The translations under genes and the position numbers were made by a program. Source: Thalassospira lucentensis (GTDB lineage Bacteria > Pseudomonadota > Alphaproteobacteria > Rhodospirillales > Thalassospiraceae). From it: a DNA stretch of 64,000 nt. Positions within the stretch are counted from its first letter, which is position 1; the number at the start of each line of letters is the position of its first letter. The DNA lies in assembly GCF_032921865.1 (NCBI RefSeq), contig NZ_CP136684.1, positions 193,501 through 257,500 on the forward strand, read 5' to 3'. The notes beneath the pieces were generated by a model. The model was not told the DNA's origin. It saw only the letters and a program-made list of their open reading frames with translations, and ran no database searches. Of this stretch, positions 1-10,000 are shown piece after piece.

Positions 1-35
1 GCCGCCATCTGCTGTGCTTTGGATTTCGCAGGCAT
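1..35 (-). CDS. DUF3008-type small protein, N-terminal fragment
   Basis: Reading leftward from an ATG at 33-35, the first residues are MPAKSKAQQMA, the characteristic opening of the short basic DUF3008 proteins of unknown function. Only about 11 codons lie in the window, so the rest cannot be seen. A purine-rich GGGACGAG stretch just upstream of the ATG can act as ribosome binding site. It lies immediately beside the large inverted repeat at 45-88. The call rests on N-terminal similarity recalled from family members, so the name is provisional. Confidence 0.6.
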   Translation of the reverse strand, partial: MPAKSKAQQMA

Positions 36-44
36 TGTCTCGTC

Positions 45-88
45 CCTGTTTTGGATGTTTGCCCTGATTGTCAAACATCCAAAACAGG
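45..88 (-). repeat. Perfect 17-bp inverted repeat in the leader of the DUF3008 gene
   Basis: Bases 45-61 and 72-88 are exact reverse complements (arm CCTGTTTTGGATGTTTG) separated by a 10-base loop. It is AT-rich for a terminator and has no T tract on either side. In the leftward direction the stem ends about nine bases before the DUF3008 ATG and touches the Shine-Dalgarno region. It could be a translational control hairpin, an operator, or the terminator-like remnant of an element; the sequence alone does not decide. Confidence 0.75.
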
Positions 89-675
89 CCGGAAGTTCCA
101 AAAAACGTTAAACCAGTTCATTGGAAAGGCCGTGATTTCAAATCGTCGGTACGACACCAATCTGTATGTACCACATCATATCACAGGAAGGTTTCCTCCA
201 TCGGGATGCCTTATTCGCTCGACGCACGACGATCCTTCGTTGCCGGTCACATTTCACGAATCGTACGCGCCGCACGCGACCATTTTGTTCTGGATCGATC
301 CGGCTGATCAATCTTCACCGGCAATTTGCCGGTCGGGCGATGTATATCCTGCCTTTTACCGAACCCGGTCATCAATAGATGCAAGTAATTCAATACTATA
401 CGTTTGGTGTTGGTATCGAAGGCCTACAGGGGATTCTGATAAAGATATTTAACGTTCTGGGGCTGACACAAACCCAACCTTTGGCTGCATTTTCATTTAT
501 TTAACATACAATTTTTCACGACAGTCTCTTGCAAAACAGGGCCGATCACGGCCATATTCTTTCAGATATGGTTGGGGGAAACAGCCAATTGTGATGCGGT
601 CGCGTGAATAACCTGGCGAACAGGAACACCAGGCCTGTCACAATATGGCGATAACAACGTTTGGAAGGTCAGACG
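89..675. other. Non-coding lead-in to the megasynthase operon
   Basis: No open frame here has convincing coding character: the frames overlap one another and have no good ribosome binding sites. The stretch should hold the promoters of the leftward DUF3008 gene and the rightward ttcA-like gene. A weak sigma-70 candidate for the latter is TTGCAA at 529-534 with CATATT at 553-558 (18-base spacer). I see no Fur-box-like sequence, which argues against iron control of the megasynthase. Confidence 0.5.
317..333. promoter_or_regulatory. 17-bp palindrome, possible operator
   Basis: ACCGGCAA-T-TTGCCGGT is a perfect hyphenated palindrome with 8-base arms and one central base, about 340 bases upstream of the first megasynthase start. 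The symmetry suits a dimeric regulator. There is no T tract after it, so it is not a good intrinsic terminator. No cognate regulator is identified in the window. Confidence 0.35.
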
Positions 676-3600
676 TTGCACAAGCAAGCAGACACGTTTG
701 CGCCGGGGACAGAACGGCAGGGAGCACCACTTACAACGCCGCAGGCAAGCATATGGCTTGACTGGGCCAAAGGGGATGATTGCGCAAATTACAATATTTG
801 CAGCGTCATTCGCTTTGACGGCGATCTTGATATTCCTGCCCTTCACAAGGCCATCGTCCAAACCGATCAGGAAAACGACGCCCTTCGCCTGCGCTTTGGA
901 TCCGAAGGCGGCAATCCCTTCCAGTTCTTCGCCGATACCTGCCGCGAAACCGATTTCAGCGTCACCGATTTAAGTTTTGCCGACGACCCGGTTCTGATCG
1001 CCCATCACGAAGTAGAAGAAATCCGCCGCCGTCCGCTTGATCCGGAAAACGGGCACCATTGCCGTCACCGTCTGTTGCAACTGGGCAAAGGGCGTTTCTG
1101 GTGGGTCCGGGTGTATCATCATCTTGTCTGCGACGGATATGCAGGCCATCTGATGGCAATGCGCGCAGCAGAAATATACAGTGCGCTTAAAACCGCTACC
1201 CCCGTGCCCGAAAGCACATTCGGGTCTTATCTCGATTTTATCACCGCCGATACGACCTATCCCGAAACACCGGCCTTCCAACGCGACCTTGCCTATTGGC
1301 AGGAACGCCTGAAAGACGATCACACAATTACGCGGTTTTCATCCGACAAACCGTCGGGAGAACTGGTTCAGGCCCGGCTTGAACAAACCCTGGATGGTCA
1401 GGAACTCGCCAGACTGACCCAGACAGCCAAAGCCTGCGGCACATCGCCGACCGCCATTGTCATGGCCGCCTATTTCATCCTGCTTGGTCAGATCACCCAT
1501 AACAAACACCCGACCGTCACCATGCCGCTTCTGAACCGGTTGGGACGGGCCGAACGCCAGACGCCGGGGGCATTTTCCTATATCGTGCCCTTCGATGCCG
1601 ATTTGGGTCAACATGCGCGGTTTTCAGATCTGGCCCGTGATATCTTTGCCCGGGCGCGGCGCGATGTCCGGCATATGCGCCTTGGTGCGCCGCGCATGCG
1701 CGCGGCACGGCTGGGAGCCAGGGGCCTGTCGGGCAATGGTGCCTTTTTCAACAGCCTGGACGGGGCAGAACCCTTATCTTTTGCCGGGCTCGATACACGC
1801 CGGGTCAATATCTATAACGGCCCGGTCACCGACCTTGGCCTGATCTATATGATGCAGGCCCTAAGCCCGGACAGGCAGGAAGCCGAAATCATCTGGCAAT
1901 ATGATACCGCTTGCCATGATGTTAAATCCGTTACCCGCATCGCCGAACGTTTCCGTTATTTCCTGTCCCGCGCACTGGACGACCCGGAACAGGATATCGC
2001 GGCCATCGCCGCACCGCCGATGAACGAGCTTGCCATTATCCGCACGCTTGAAACCGGCCCGACATTCACAAGGTCGGCTCCAGAACGGCTCATTCCCGAA
2101 CGCATCGATCATGCCATTGCATCACGCCCCGGCGATGTCGCGCTGATCACCGATGATGGCCGCGAAGTCACCTTTGCAACGCTGGGCCACATGGCCAATG
2201 CCGTTGCGCATCACCTGCACCAAAGCGGGATTGCAGCGGGTGACTTTGTCGGCATGAATGTTTCGCCGAGCGCGCAGCAAATTGCCACTGTGATCGGCAT
2301 CCTGAAATGCGGGGCAGTCTGCGTGCAGCTCGACCCGTTGCAGCCCGTCGCACGTAATGCGTCGATGACACGTCATCTTGATTGTCGACTGGTTTTAAGT
2401 GACAGCGCCGACGCATGGCGCGAGATCGGCAACACCACCATCACGGTGAAGGATATCAACGCCGTGCCGGGCATTGACGGCAGAACCGTCTTGGAAGATA
2501 TCCGTGCCGATATTTGCGGTGACGATATCGCCTTTGTCTTCCATACGTCGGGGTCAACCGGGCAACCAAAACCGGTTCCGGTTCATCACCAATCCCTTGC
2601 CGACAAGATCGACGTCGCCATTGCCCAATTCGGCATCGGATCACATGAAAACGGCAATCCTGAAACTATGGGACTTTTCCCATCGCTCGGATTTGATCCG
2701 TGGATGCATCAATTCTGTGTCGGATTGATCTGCGGCCATCGTATGTGGCTGATGACCCATGCGATACTCAGCGACGGGCATAAATTCTGGAACGGTGTAG
2801 CGCGACACCATGTCACCCACCTTATGTCGGTGCCATCATTTTATGAAAGTGTGATTGATGCCATTCCGGCAGATGACAATTTCAAATTGCGCCGAATAAT
2901 CATTGGCGGCGAGGTCCTGCAACCAACACTTTCCCGGCGGCTTCATTCCGTTTTCGAGTTTGCCGATATCTGGAACTGCTATGGCCCGACCGAAGCCACA
3001 ATCCATGCCACCACCCATCTGGTCCCAAGGGACATCAAAACCAAAAACATCCCGCTTGGCCACGTCGACAAGGGTTCGTTTATCCGGATACTTGATGAGG
3101 ACGGGAAACGGGTACCACTTGGCGTCCCGGGCGAGATTTACCTCGGCGGGACAGGACTTAATCGCGGCTATATCAATATGCCTGCTGTGACCGCCGAAAA
3201 ATTTGTCAAAGACCCGACCAGCGAAACGGATGAAACCTTCTATCGCAGTGGCGATCTGGCTTCCTGGGGCGAAGACGGGCTACTTTATTATCACGGGCGT
3301 ACCGACGAACAGGTCAAAATCCGCGGGCAGCGTATCGAAATCGGAGAAATCGAATACCAGCTTTCGCGCGTACCCGGCGTCGGGCAGGGTGCAGTCTTGT
3401 ACGTCAAAAACAATCATGGCGGCGAACTGATCGGCTATCTTTTGCCGGACGGAAGCCATTCGAAACGGCCTGATATCGCAACCGTGCGCAGCGAACTGGC
3501 GCGCCATCTGTCCGATGCGGCCGTTCCAACCCGCCTTGAGTGGGTGGAAACGCTTCCTTTGCTACCGTCTGGCAAAATCGACCGCAAGGCACTTGCCCAA

Positions 3601-6600
3601 TTTGCTCAGGCTCCGGGCGGCAAACAGCCTGTTGCACAAGAAACGCCGCTCCCCGCATCCCGCAAACCCGATCAGATGCGCATTCATCAAATGGCCGAAA
3701 AAATTGCCAAAATCTGGATGGATCTGATCGAAACCGACGAAATTGAATTCGATACCAACCTGTTTGAAGCTGGCGCCCATTCATTGCTGGTACCGCGTGC
3801 ACAGTTTGCCCTGTCAAAACTCGCCGGGCGCAACATTGCGTCTGTGGAAATATTCCAGCACCCGACGATCAATTCCTTTGCCCTTCACCTGTGTGCCGAT
3901 AACCAGACAGTTCCCGAAACCGCAAAGGCCGAACCGGTAAAGACCCAACGCAATGTGTCTGAAAATCATGACATTGCAATTATCGGCATGGCGATGCGCC
4001 TGCCCGGTGCGGATGACCGCGACACCTTCTGGTCGATGCTTGAAAACGGCGTTGATCAGATAAAGGACGTTGATATTTCCCGCCTGCGCACGCTGGGTGG
4101 TGATCCATCAGCACTGGAAGATGCCGATTTTGTCGCGCGCCACGGTATTCTTGACGATATCGATATGTTCGATCCCGCGCCCTTTGCCATGACTGCGGGC
4201 GAAACCATCGAAACCGATCCGCAGCAACGCCTGCTGCTTGAAGTCGCCCTTGGTGCCCTTGAAGACGGCTCTTGCGATCCGGCGCGTGATGGCGCGGTTG
4301 GGGCTTATGTCGGGGTTGGTTTCCCGACCTATCTGGTCGACAGCCTGCGTAATCGCCTGCGCGACCGCCCCGATGCGATCCGCTATGGCATGACACTCGG
4401 CAATGACAAGGATTTTGCCGCAACACGGCTTGCCTACAAGCTGAACCTGACCGGCCCTGCCATCGCATCCTCGACCGCCTGTTCGACCGGCCTTGTCAAT
4501 ATTGCGCTTGCCGTCGAAGCATTGCGATCCGGCCAGTGCCGTGTCGCCCTTGCCGGTGGTGCGGCCCTTGGGCTTAGCCCGGCCGGGGGATATTACTTCA
4601 CGCAGGGCGGCATCGGATCGCGAAGCGGTGTCTGTCGCCCGTTCGACAGCAAGGCAGACGGCGTTGTCGGCGGCAGCGGTGCGGCCATTGTCCTTCTGAA
4701 ACGTCTTGATGATGCCACCGCCGACAGGGACACCATCCATGCAGTGATCAAGGGCGTCGGCATGAACAATGACGGATCGGCGAAGGCTGCCTTTACCGCG
4801 CCTTCTGTCGATGGACAGGCAAAGGCCATTCAAACCGCCCTTAAGGATGCCCAAATCGATCCCGTCACCATCCGCTTTGTCGAAGGCCACGGAACCGCAA
4901 CCGCCCTTGGCGACCCGATAGAAATAGCCGCACTCAACAAGGCATATGCAAAAATCGGTACATCCCCAACGCATCCGATCTGGCTTGGTTCGGTCAAGGG
5001 CAATATCGGCCATCTGGACAGTGCCGCCGGAATTGCCGGTCTGATCAAGGCCGTACTGGCAATCCATCACCGGGCATTCCCGCCGACCTGCCATTTCAAT
5101 CAGCCAAATGAAAATCTTGGCCTGGATCAGGGACCATTTCGGGTGAACAGCATTGTTCAACCATTATCAAGTGGCGGCGATGAACCGCTGCGCGGTGGAA
5201 TCAGCAGTTTCGGGGTTGGCGGCACCAATGCACATATCATTATCGAAGAAGCCCCACGTACCGATAAACCGGCATCACCTACGCCCAAAAACGATATTCC
5301 CCACGTTCTGCCCTTCTCAGCGGCAAGCGAAGCCGCCTTGCAGAAGCTGCTGACCAATACCGCAAGCTGGCTTGAGCGAAACGGGTCAGGCATATCGATA
5401 TCCGATGTTGCAAACAGCCTATCACGGCGGCACGCTTACCGGTTTCGGACCGCGATCGTTGCCACAAACATCAACACGGCGATTTCGGCCTTGGCAAACC
5501 CGAAATCGCCCGCCCGTCATCAGGCCGTCGCCCAACGCAACACCCCGTCCATCACTTTCCTTTTCCCCGGTCAGGGATCACAACGACCGGGCATGGCCGC
5601 CGACCTTTATGAAGCGGATCAAACTTCGGCGGTGCTGATCCGCAATGCCTGCCAGCAGGTCGCAAAGATCGGCGGTCCTGACGATCTTCTTGAATTGCTG
5701 ACCGTTCCTGATGAAAGTCCGGCAACATCAAGCCGCATGGCACGTACCGAAATCGCCCAGCCCGCCCTGTTCATTTATGAATATGCACTGGCAAGCTGGC
5801 TGATCGAAAGCGGCATTTCACCCGCCGCGCTGGCCGGGCACAGCATTGGCGAATATGTCGCAGCCTGCATTGGCGGGGTCGTGTCCTTTGACGATGCGCT
5901 TCGCCTTGTGGTCACGCGCGGTCGTCTGATGGGACAAACCGAACCGGGATCAATGTTTGCCCTGTCCATGACCGAGGCCGAAGTCGGGGATCTGCTGGCG
6001 GCCTTTGGCCCCGATCTGTCGATGGCGGCTATCAACGGCCCGCGTCAATGCGTGGTGGCTGGCAGCAACGACTGCATCGACGCACTTGAACAACACATCA
6101 AATCACAGGGCAAATCCGGCCGTCGACTTGTGGTTTCGCATGCCTTCCATTCACGCATGATGGAACCGGTTCTGGACGAATTCCGCAATTTGGTCGCCAA
6201 AATCAGGCTGAACGTACCAACCGTTCCGATCCAGTCCAACCTGACAGGTAATTGGCTGACACCCGAAGACGCGACCAATCCCGATTACTGGGTTCAACAT
6301 CTGCGTAATGCGGTGCGCTTTGGCGATAACATCAAGGGACTTTTGGCCGGAATGCCCGAAACAATCATGGTCGAATGCGGTTTTGGCAACACGGCAAGCC
6401 GCCTTGCCATCGTCAACGGCACGCCGACCGGCAACAGCATTGCCCTGCAACCGGCCCCCGGTCCCGACACTGCCCGAAATGCAAATGCCACGATCACCGG
6501 ATCAAATGCATTGGCCGCGACGATCGCCCGGCTTTGGGTGATGGGAACCTCGCCCGACTGGGACCGGGTGAACCAAACCAAATATGCCCGCCGCATTCCG

Positions 6601-7041
6601 TTGCCAACCTATGCCTTTGACCGGCGCCGGTTCTGGCCGGACAAGGCAATCACCACGACCGCCGATCCGAAACCTTTCGCCGTTCCCGCCGCCCCGGCAG
6701 AGGCCACAATGCCCACGGCACAGAATGCGCCGGATATCCAATCCGACACACAGGCGCAATTCACCATCTTGGCGATCTGGCGCGATATGTTTGGCGATCC
6801 GGCAATCGGCCCGGACGACGATTTCTTTGAACTTGGCGGCGACTCATTATTTGCCGTGCGGATCGCGACACGTCTTTCCGAAGTCCTGAATGCCGAAATT
6901 CCCGCTGCCGTAATGTTTGAAGGCCGCACTGCTTCGGGTGTTGCCAACCTGATTGCATCCTTTGATAAAGATAGCGCGCCTACCAATACTCCGCCTGCGC
7001 CAGCAGCACCCCTTTCGACACGCGAACAGGGAGTGCTGTAA
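676..7041 (+). CDS. ttcA: Hybrid NRPS-PKS synthetase, C-A-PCP-KS-AT-ACP (thalassospiramide-type, first subunit)
   Basis: A 2121-aa assembly-line protein forming NRPS module 1 and PKS module 1. Seen in order: condensation domain with HHLVCDG near residue 148; adenylation domain with HTSGSTGQPK near 623; carrier with GAHS (Ser about 1036); ketosynthase from about 1099 with TACSTG (Cys about 1269) and both downstream His motifs; acyltransferase with GHSIG (Ser about 1723) and HAFHS, the malonyl-CoA signature; ACP with GGDS (Ser about 2057). There is no ketoreductase. An N-terminal C domain with no loading module fits lipo-initiation by a fatty acyl group. I chose TTG at 676 because GGAAGG sits 7 bases upstream; TTG at 661 is in frame but has a poorer site. 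The A-domain pocket reads roughly D-P-H-S-I-G-C-I-H, which I cannot assign. The stop overlaps the next ATG by one base. The symbol is the name I recall for thalassospiramide loci, inferred from architecture. Confidence 0.88.
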   Translation: MHKQADTFAPGTERQGAPLTTPQASIWLDWAKGDDCANYNICSVIRFDGDLDIPALHKAIVQTDQENDALRLRFGSEGGNPFQFFADTCRETDFSVTDLSFADDPVLIAHHEVEEIRRRPLDPENGHHCRHRLLQLGKGRFWWVRVYHHLVCDGYAGHLMAMRAAEIYSALKTATPVPESTFGSYLDFITADTTYPETPAFQRDLAYWQERLKDDHTITRFSSDKPSGELVQARLEQTLDGQELARLTQTAKACGTSPTAIVMAAYFILLGQITHNKHPTVTMPLLNRLGRAERQTPGAFSYIVPFDADLGQHARFSDLARDIFARARRDVRHMRLGAPRMRAARLGARGLSGNGAFFNSLDGAEPLSFAGLDTRRVNIYNGPVTDLGLIYMMQALSPDRQEAEIIWQYDTACHDVKSVTRIAERFRYFLSRALDDPEQDIAAIAAPPMNELAIIRTLETGPTFTRSAPERLIPERIDHAIASRPGDVALITDDGREVTFATLGHMANAVAHHLHQSGIAAGDFVGMNVSPSAQQIATVIGILKCGAVCVQLDPLQPVARNASMTRHLDCRLVLSDSADAWREIGNTTITVKDINAVPGIDGRTVLEDIRADICGDDIAFVFHTSGSTGQPKPVPVHHQSLADKIDVAIAQFGIGSHENGNPETMGLFPSLGFDPWMHQFCVGLICGHRMWLMTHAILSDGHKFWNGVARHHVTHLMSVPSFYESVIDAIPADDNFKLRRIIIGGEVLQPTLSRRLHSVFEFADIWNCYGPTEATIHATTHLVPRDIKTKNIPLGHVDKGSFIRILDEDGKRVPLGVPGEIYLGGTGLNRGYINMPAVTAEKFVKDPTSETDETFYRSGDLASWGEDGLLYYHGRTDEQVKIRGQRIEIGEIEYQLSRVPGVGQGAVLYVKNNHGGELIGYLLPDGSHSKRPDIATVRSELARHLSDAAVPTRLEWVETLPLLPSGKIDRKALAQFAQAPGGKQPVAQETPLPASRKPDQMRIHQMAEKIAKIWMDLIETDEIEFDTNLFEAGAHSLLVPRAQFALSKLAGRNIASVEIFQHPTINSFALHLCADNQTVPETAKAEPVKTQRNVSENHDIAIIGMAMRLPGADDRDTFWSMLENGVDQIKDVDISRLRTLGGDPSALEDADFVARHGILDDIDMFDPAPFAMTAGETIETDPQQRLLLEVALGALEDGSCDPARDGAVGAYVGVGFPTYLVDSLRNRLRDRPDAIRYGMTLGNDKDFAATRLAYKLNLTGPAIASSTACSTGLVNIALAVEALRSGQCRVALAGGAALGLSPAGGYYFTQGGIGSRSGVCRPFDSKADGVVGGSGAAIVLLKRLDDATADRDTIHAVIKGVGMNNDGSAKAAFTAPSVDGQAKAIQTALKDAQIDPVTIRFVEGHGTATALGDPIEIAALNKAYAKIGTSPTHPIWLGSVKGNIGHLDSAAGIAGLIKAVLAIHHRAFPPTCHFNQPNENLGLDQGPFRVNSIVQPLSSGGDEPLRGGISSFGVGGTNAHIIIEEAPRTDKPASPTPKNDIPHVLPFSAASEAALQKLLTNTASWLERNGSGISISDVANSLSRRHAYRFRTAIVATNINTAISALANPKSPARHQAVAQRNTPSITFLFPGQGSQRPGMAADLYEADQTSAVLIRNACQQVAKIGGPDDLLELLTVPDESPATSSRMARTEIAQPALFIYEYALASWLIESGISPAALAGHSIGEYVAACIGGVVSFDDALRLVVTRGRLMGQTEPGSMFALSMTEAEVGDLLAAFGPDLSMAAINGPRQCVVAGSNDCIDALEQHIKSQGKSGRRLVVSHAFHSRMMEPVLDEFRNLVAKIRLNVPTVPIQSNLTGNWLTPEDATNPDYWVQHLRNAVRFGDNIKGLLAGMPETIMVECGFGNTASRLAIVNGTPTGNSIALQPAPGPDTARNANATITGSNALAATIARLWVMGTSPDWDRVNQTKYARRIPLPTYAFDRRRFWPDKAITTTADPKPFAVPAAPAEATMPTAQNAPDIQSDTQAQFTILAIWRDMFGDPAIGPDDDFFELGGDSLFAVRIATRLSEVLNAEIPAAVMFEGRTASGVANLIASFDKDSAPTNTPPAPAAPLSTREQGVL

Positions 7042-10000
7042 TGAATACCGATCAGTTGTTACGCCGCACACAAACCGCACGCGACCTGCTTGATAAACTC
7101 CGTCAGCGCGACATCGTGCTAAGCCTGCATGCCAACGGGCGCGATCTTTGTTTTGATGCACCGACTGGTGCGTTTGACGATGACCTGAAATCCGAAACCC
7201 GTGACCTGAAGGCTGAAATCATCAGCTTGCTATGCGCACCAGTCGAACCGGAAAATAAGGGTACCTCGGCAGGACCGATCCTCAAATCCTTCCCGGCCCA
7301 TCCCGCCATCGAAGGCCAATGGATTGCAAGGCGCGATCAGCCGATAAACGCCAATTACCACATCGTTACCGGCTTCCCCCTCCCGGAAGGAACCGGTTTC
7401 AGCGCCGTCCGTGATGCGATTGACGCCATTGTGAAACGCCATGATGCCCTCCGGTCCACCTTTGTTGAACAGGACGGCCAACTGATCCAGCGTGTGCATG
7501 CCCACATGCCGGTAACGGTGCGCAAGATAGAAACTACCCGTGAAATCCGTCATGGTCTTTTTGATCTCGCAACCGGTCCTCTGGCCCGGTTTGGCTATAT
7601 CGAACAGGACGACGGACAAGCCCCGCAACTGATCATTGCAATTGATCATCTGTGCTTTGATGGCCAGTCGGTCATGTTGCTGCAAAAAGAGCTTCGTGGC
7701 ATTCTTGCCGGAGACACCCCCGGAAACATCCCCGATATCGAAGAACTTGTGCGCAATGCGCATCGTAATCTGGATCGGGAACGCGGCGAAATCGCACGGA
7801 AATTCTGGTCGGCACGAACCGATAGACTGCTATCCGCCGGGCTGCCTGATGACCCGTCAGCGGATCGGAACGGTGGTGGCAAACGGCTTTTGATCGAGCT
7901 GACAGGCGCTGACGCCGACGCTTTCGCAAAGCTTGCCAGCCATACCCGCAAAACGACCCAGACCACACTCTGGGCGTCGCTCACCATCGCCGTGATCGCC
8001 CGGCACAAGGAAAACGGCACAGCCATAATCGGGCTGCCCTTTGCCGGCCGCAGGGATAAGGAAACCATGCAGTCGATGGGCTGCTTTGTGAATGTCCTGC
8101 CCGTCGCGATCAAACCGGATATGGCAGATAACCTTGATGCCCTGACCAGACAGGTCGGGCACGAGGTCCTGTCCATACTCGATGTGCAGGATTATCCCCT
8201 GTCGCGTCTGGTGCACGATCTGACAAAGGCGGCACAGGGCCCGACCGGCCAGCCGTTCGATGCCGTCCACGTAATGGAAATCAGTGACAGCCCCTTCGTG
8301 ATCGAAGATCTCGACTTCGGGGCAGGCAAATTCCCCCTGATGGTCGGCATGACGAAAAACGGCGCGGAAACATCTTTGGCCGTCGAGTATCAAAGCAACA
8401 TCTATGGCGAAGCATGGATCGAACGTTTTGCAAAACGTTTCCTGACCTTTGCGCGTGCGCTTGCCCAAAACCCGGAAATGCCGCTTGGTCTTGTGGATAT
8501 TCTTCCCGAAGACGAACGCGATCAACTATCCATCTCGCTCAACGATACCGCATCGGATTACCCACGCGACTGCGGCCTTGGCGAATTGCTCGCCCGGCAG
8601 ATCACAAACCCGGCCAACGCGGGCAAGATCGCCCTGCAGGATCGCGATCAGAAAATCACCTATAGTGCTTTGGGGCAGCGGGTCGCCGCCATTTCTGCCG
8701 GGCTCGATGCTCTTGATGTTACGCCCGGCTCAATCGTCGCCCTTGCAGCGGATCGTTCGCTTGATGCGATTATCACCCTTCTTGGCATTGCCTGGCACGG
8801 TGTGGCTTATCTGCCGATTGATAAATCGCTGCCTGCCGATGCCATTGCGACCCTGATGGAAGAATGCGGTGCCAACGATCTTTTGTGTGACAACACCGAA
8901 TTTGATCGCCTGTCGGGCATTTCTGATCGCGTTCGCATCGCACATCTTCCCGACGCCAACGCAACATCAAATGCATCCTTTGCCAAACGTGCGGGCGATG
9001 ATCTGGCCTATGTCATGTTCACATCGGGCTCGACCGGTGCACCCAAAGGGGTGCTGATCCCCAACCGGGCTGTCGCCCGTCTGGCTGTGAACAATCGGGC
9101 GCTTGCATTTGATGACACCGATGTCATGGCACAGGCCGCATCGCTTGGTTTTGATGCCGCAACTCTTGAAATCTGGGCACCGCTTCTGAATGGCGGCAAA
9201 CTGGTTCTGATCGATAACGAAACCCTGTTTGATCCAGCCGCCCTTCGCAATGCCCTTGAAGATGGCGGTGTCACCACCATGTGGCTGACCGCAAGCCTGT
9301 TTAACCGTATCGCCGATGATGCCCCGGGTTGCTTTGCCCCGCTCAAAAGACTGCTTTCCGGGGGCGAGGCGCTAAGCCCCACCCACCTGCAAAAAGTCAT
9401 GACCGCCTGCCCGGACCTTGCCCTGATCAACGGCTATGGCCCGACGGAAAATACCACCTTCACCTGTATCCACCCGATCACGCCGCAGGATGTGAAATCG
9501 GCAAACATTCCGATTGGTCGGCCGATTGGCAATACGCGCACCTATATTCTTGATGCCGGCGGGCAACCGGTTCCGACCGGGGTCTGGGGTGAACTTTATG
9601 CCGCGGGCGACGGGCTGGCTCTCGGATATTCCGGCGCGCCCGAACGCACCGCCAAGGCATTCGTCACGTTCGATCATTTACCCGAAACCCGCCTTTACAA
9701 AACCGGCGACCGCGCGCGCTGGCGGGCGGATGGCATGATTGAATTTGGTGGCCGTCGTGACGGGCAAGTCAAAATTCGCGGGCACCGGATTGAAACCGCC
9801 GCCATTGAAAAACGACTGAGCCAGATTGATGGCATTCGCAATGCCTGCGTGATGCCGGTCGGCAGTGGTGCCGATGCCTTCGTTGGTGCCGCCATCGCCG
9901 CCGATCAGGATAACAGCAGTGTCTGGATGCAAATCCTTGGCCGCAATCTGCCCGATTACATGATCCCCGAACGGTTTGCCGTGCTGGATCATCTGCCGGT

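Noticed and set aside
51-452. 133-codon open frame in the lead-in region
   Set aside because: It starts inside the inverted repeat, lacks a ribosome site, overlaps other frames equally open and shows no recognisable protein features.
4108-5160. Long minus-strand open frame inside the first megasynthase gene
   Set aside because: It mirrors the strong codon bias of the KS-coding strand, has no family motif and no ribosome site; the plus-strand protein is certain.
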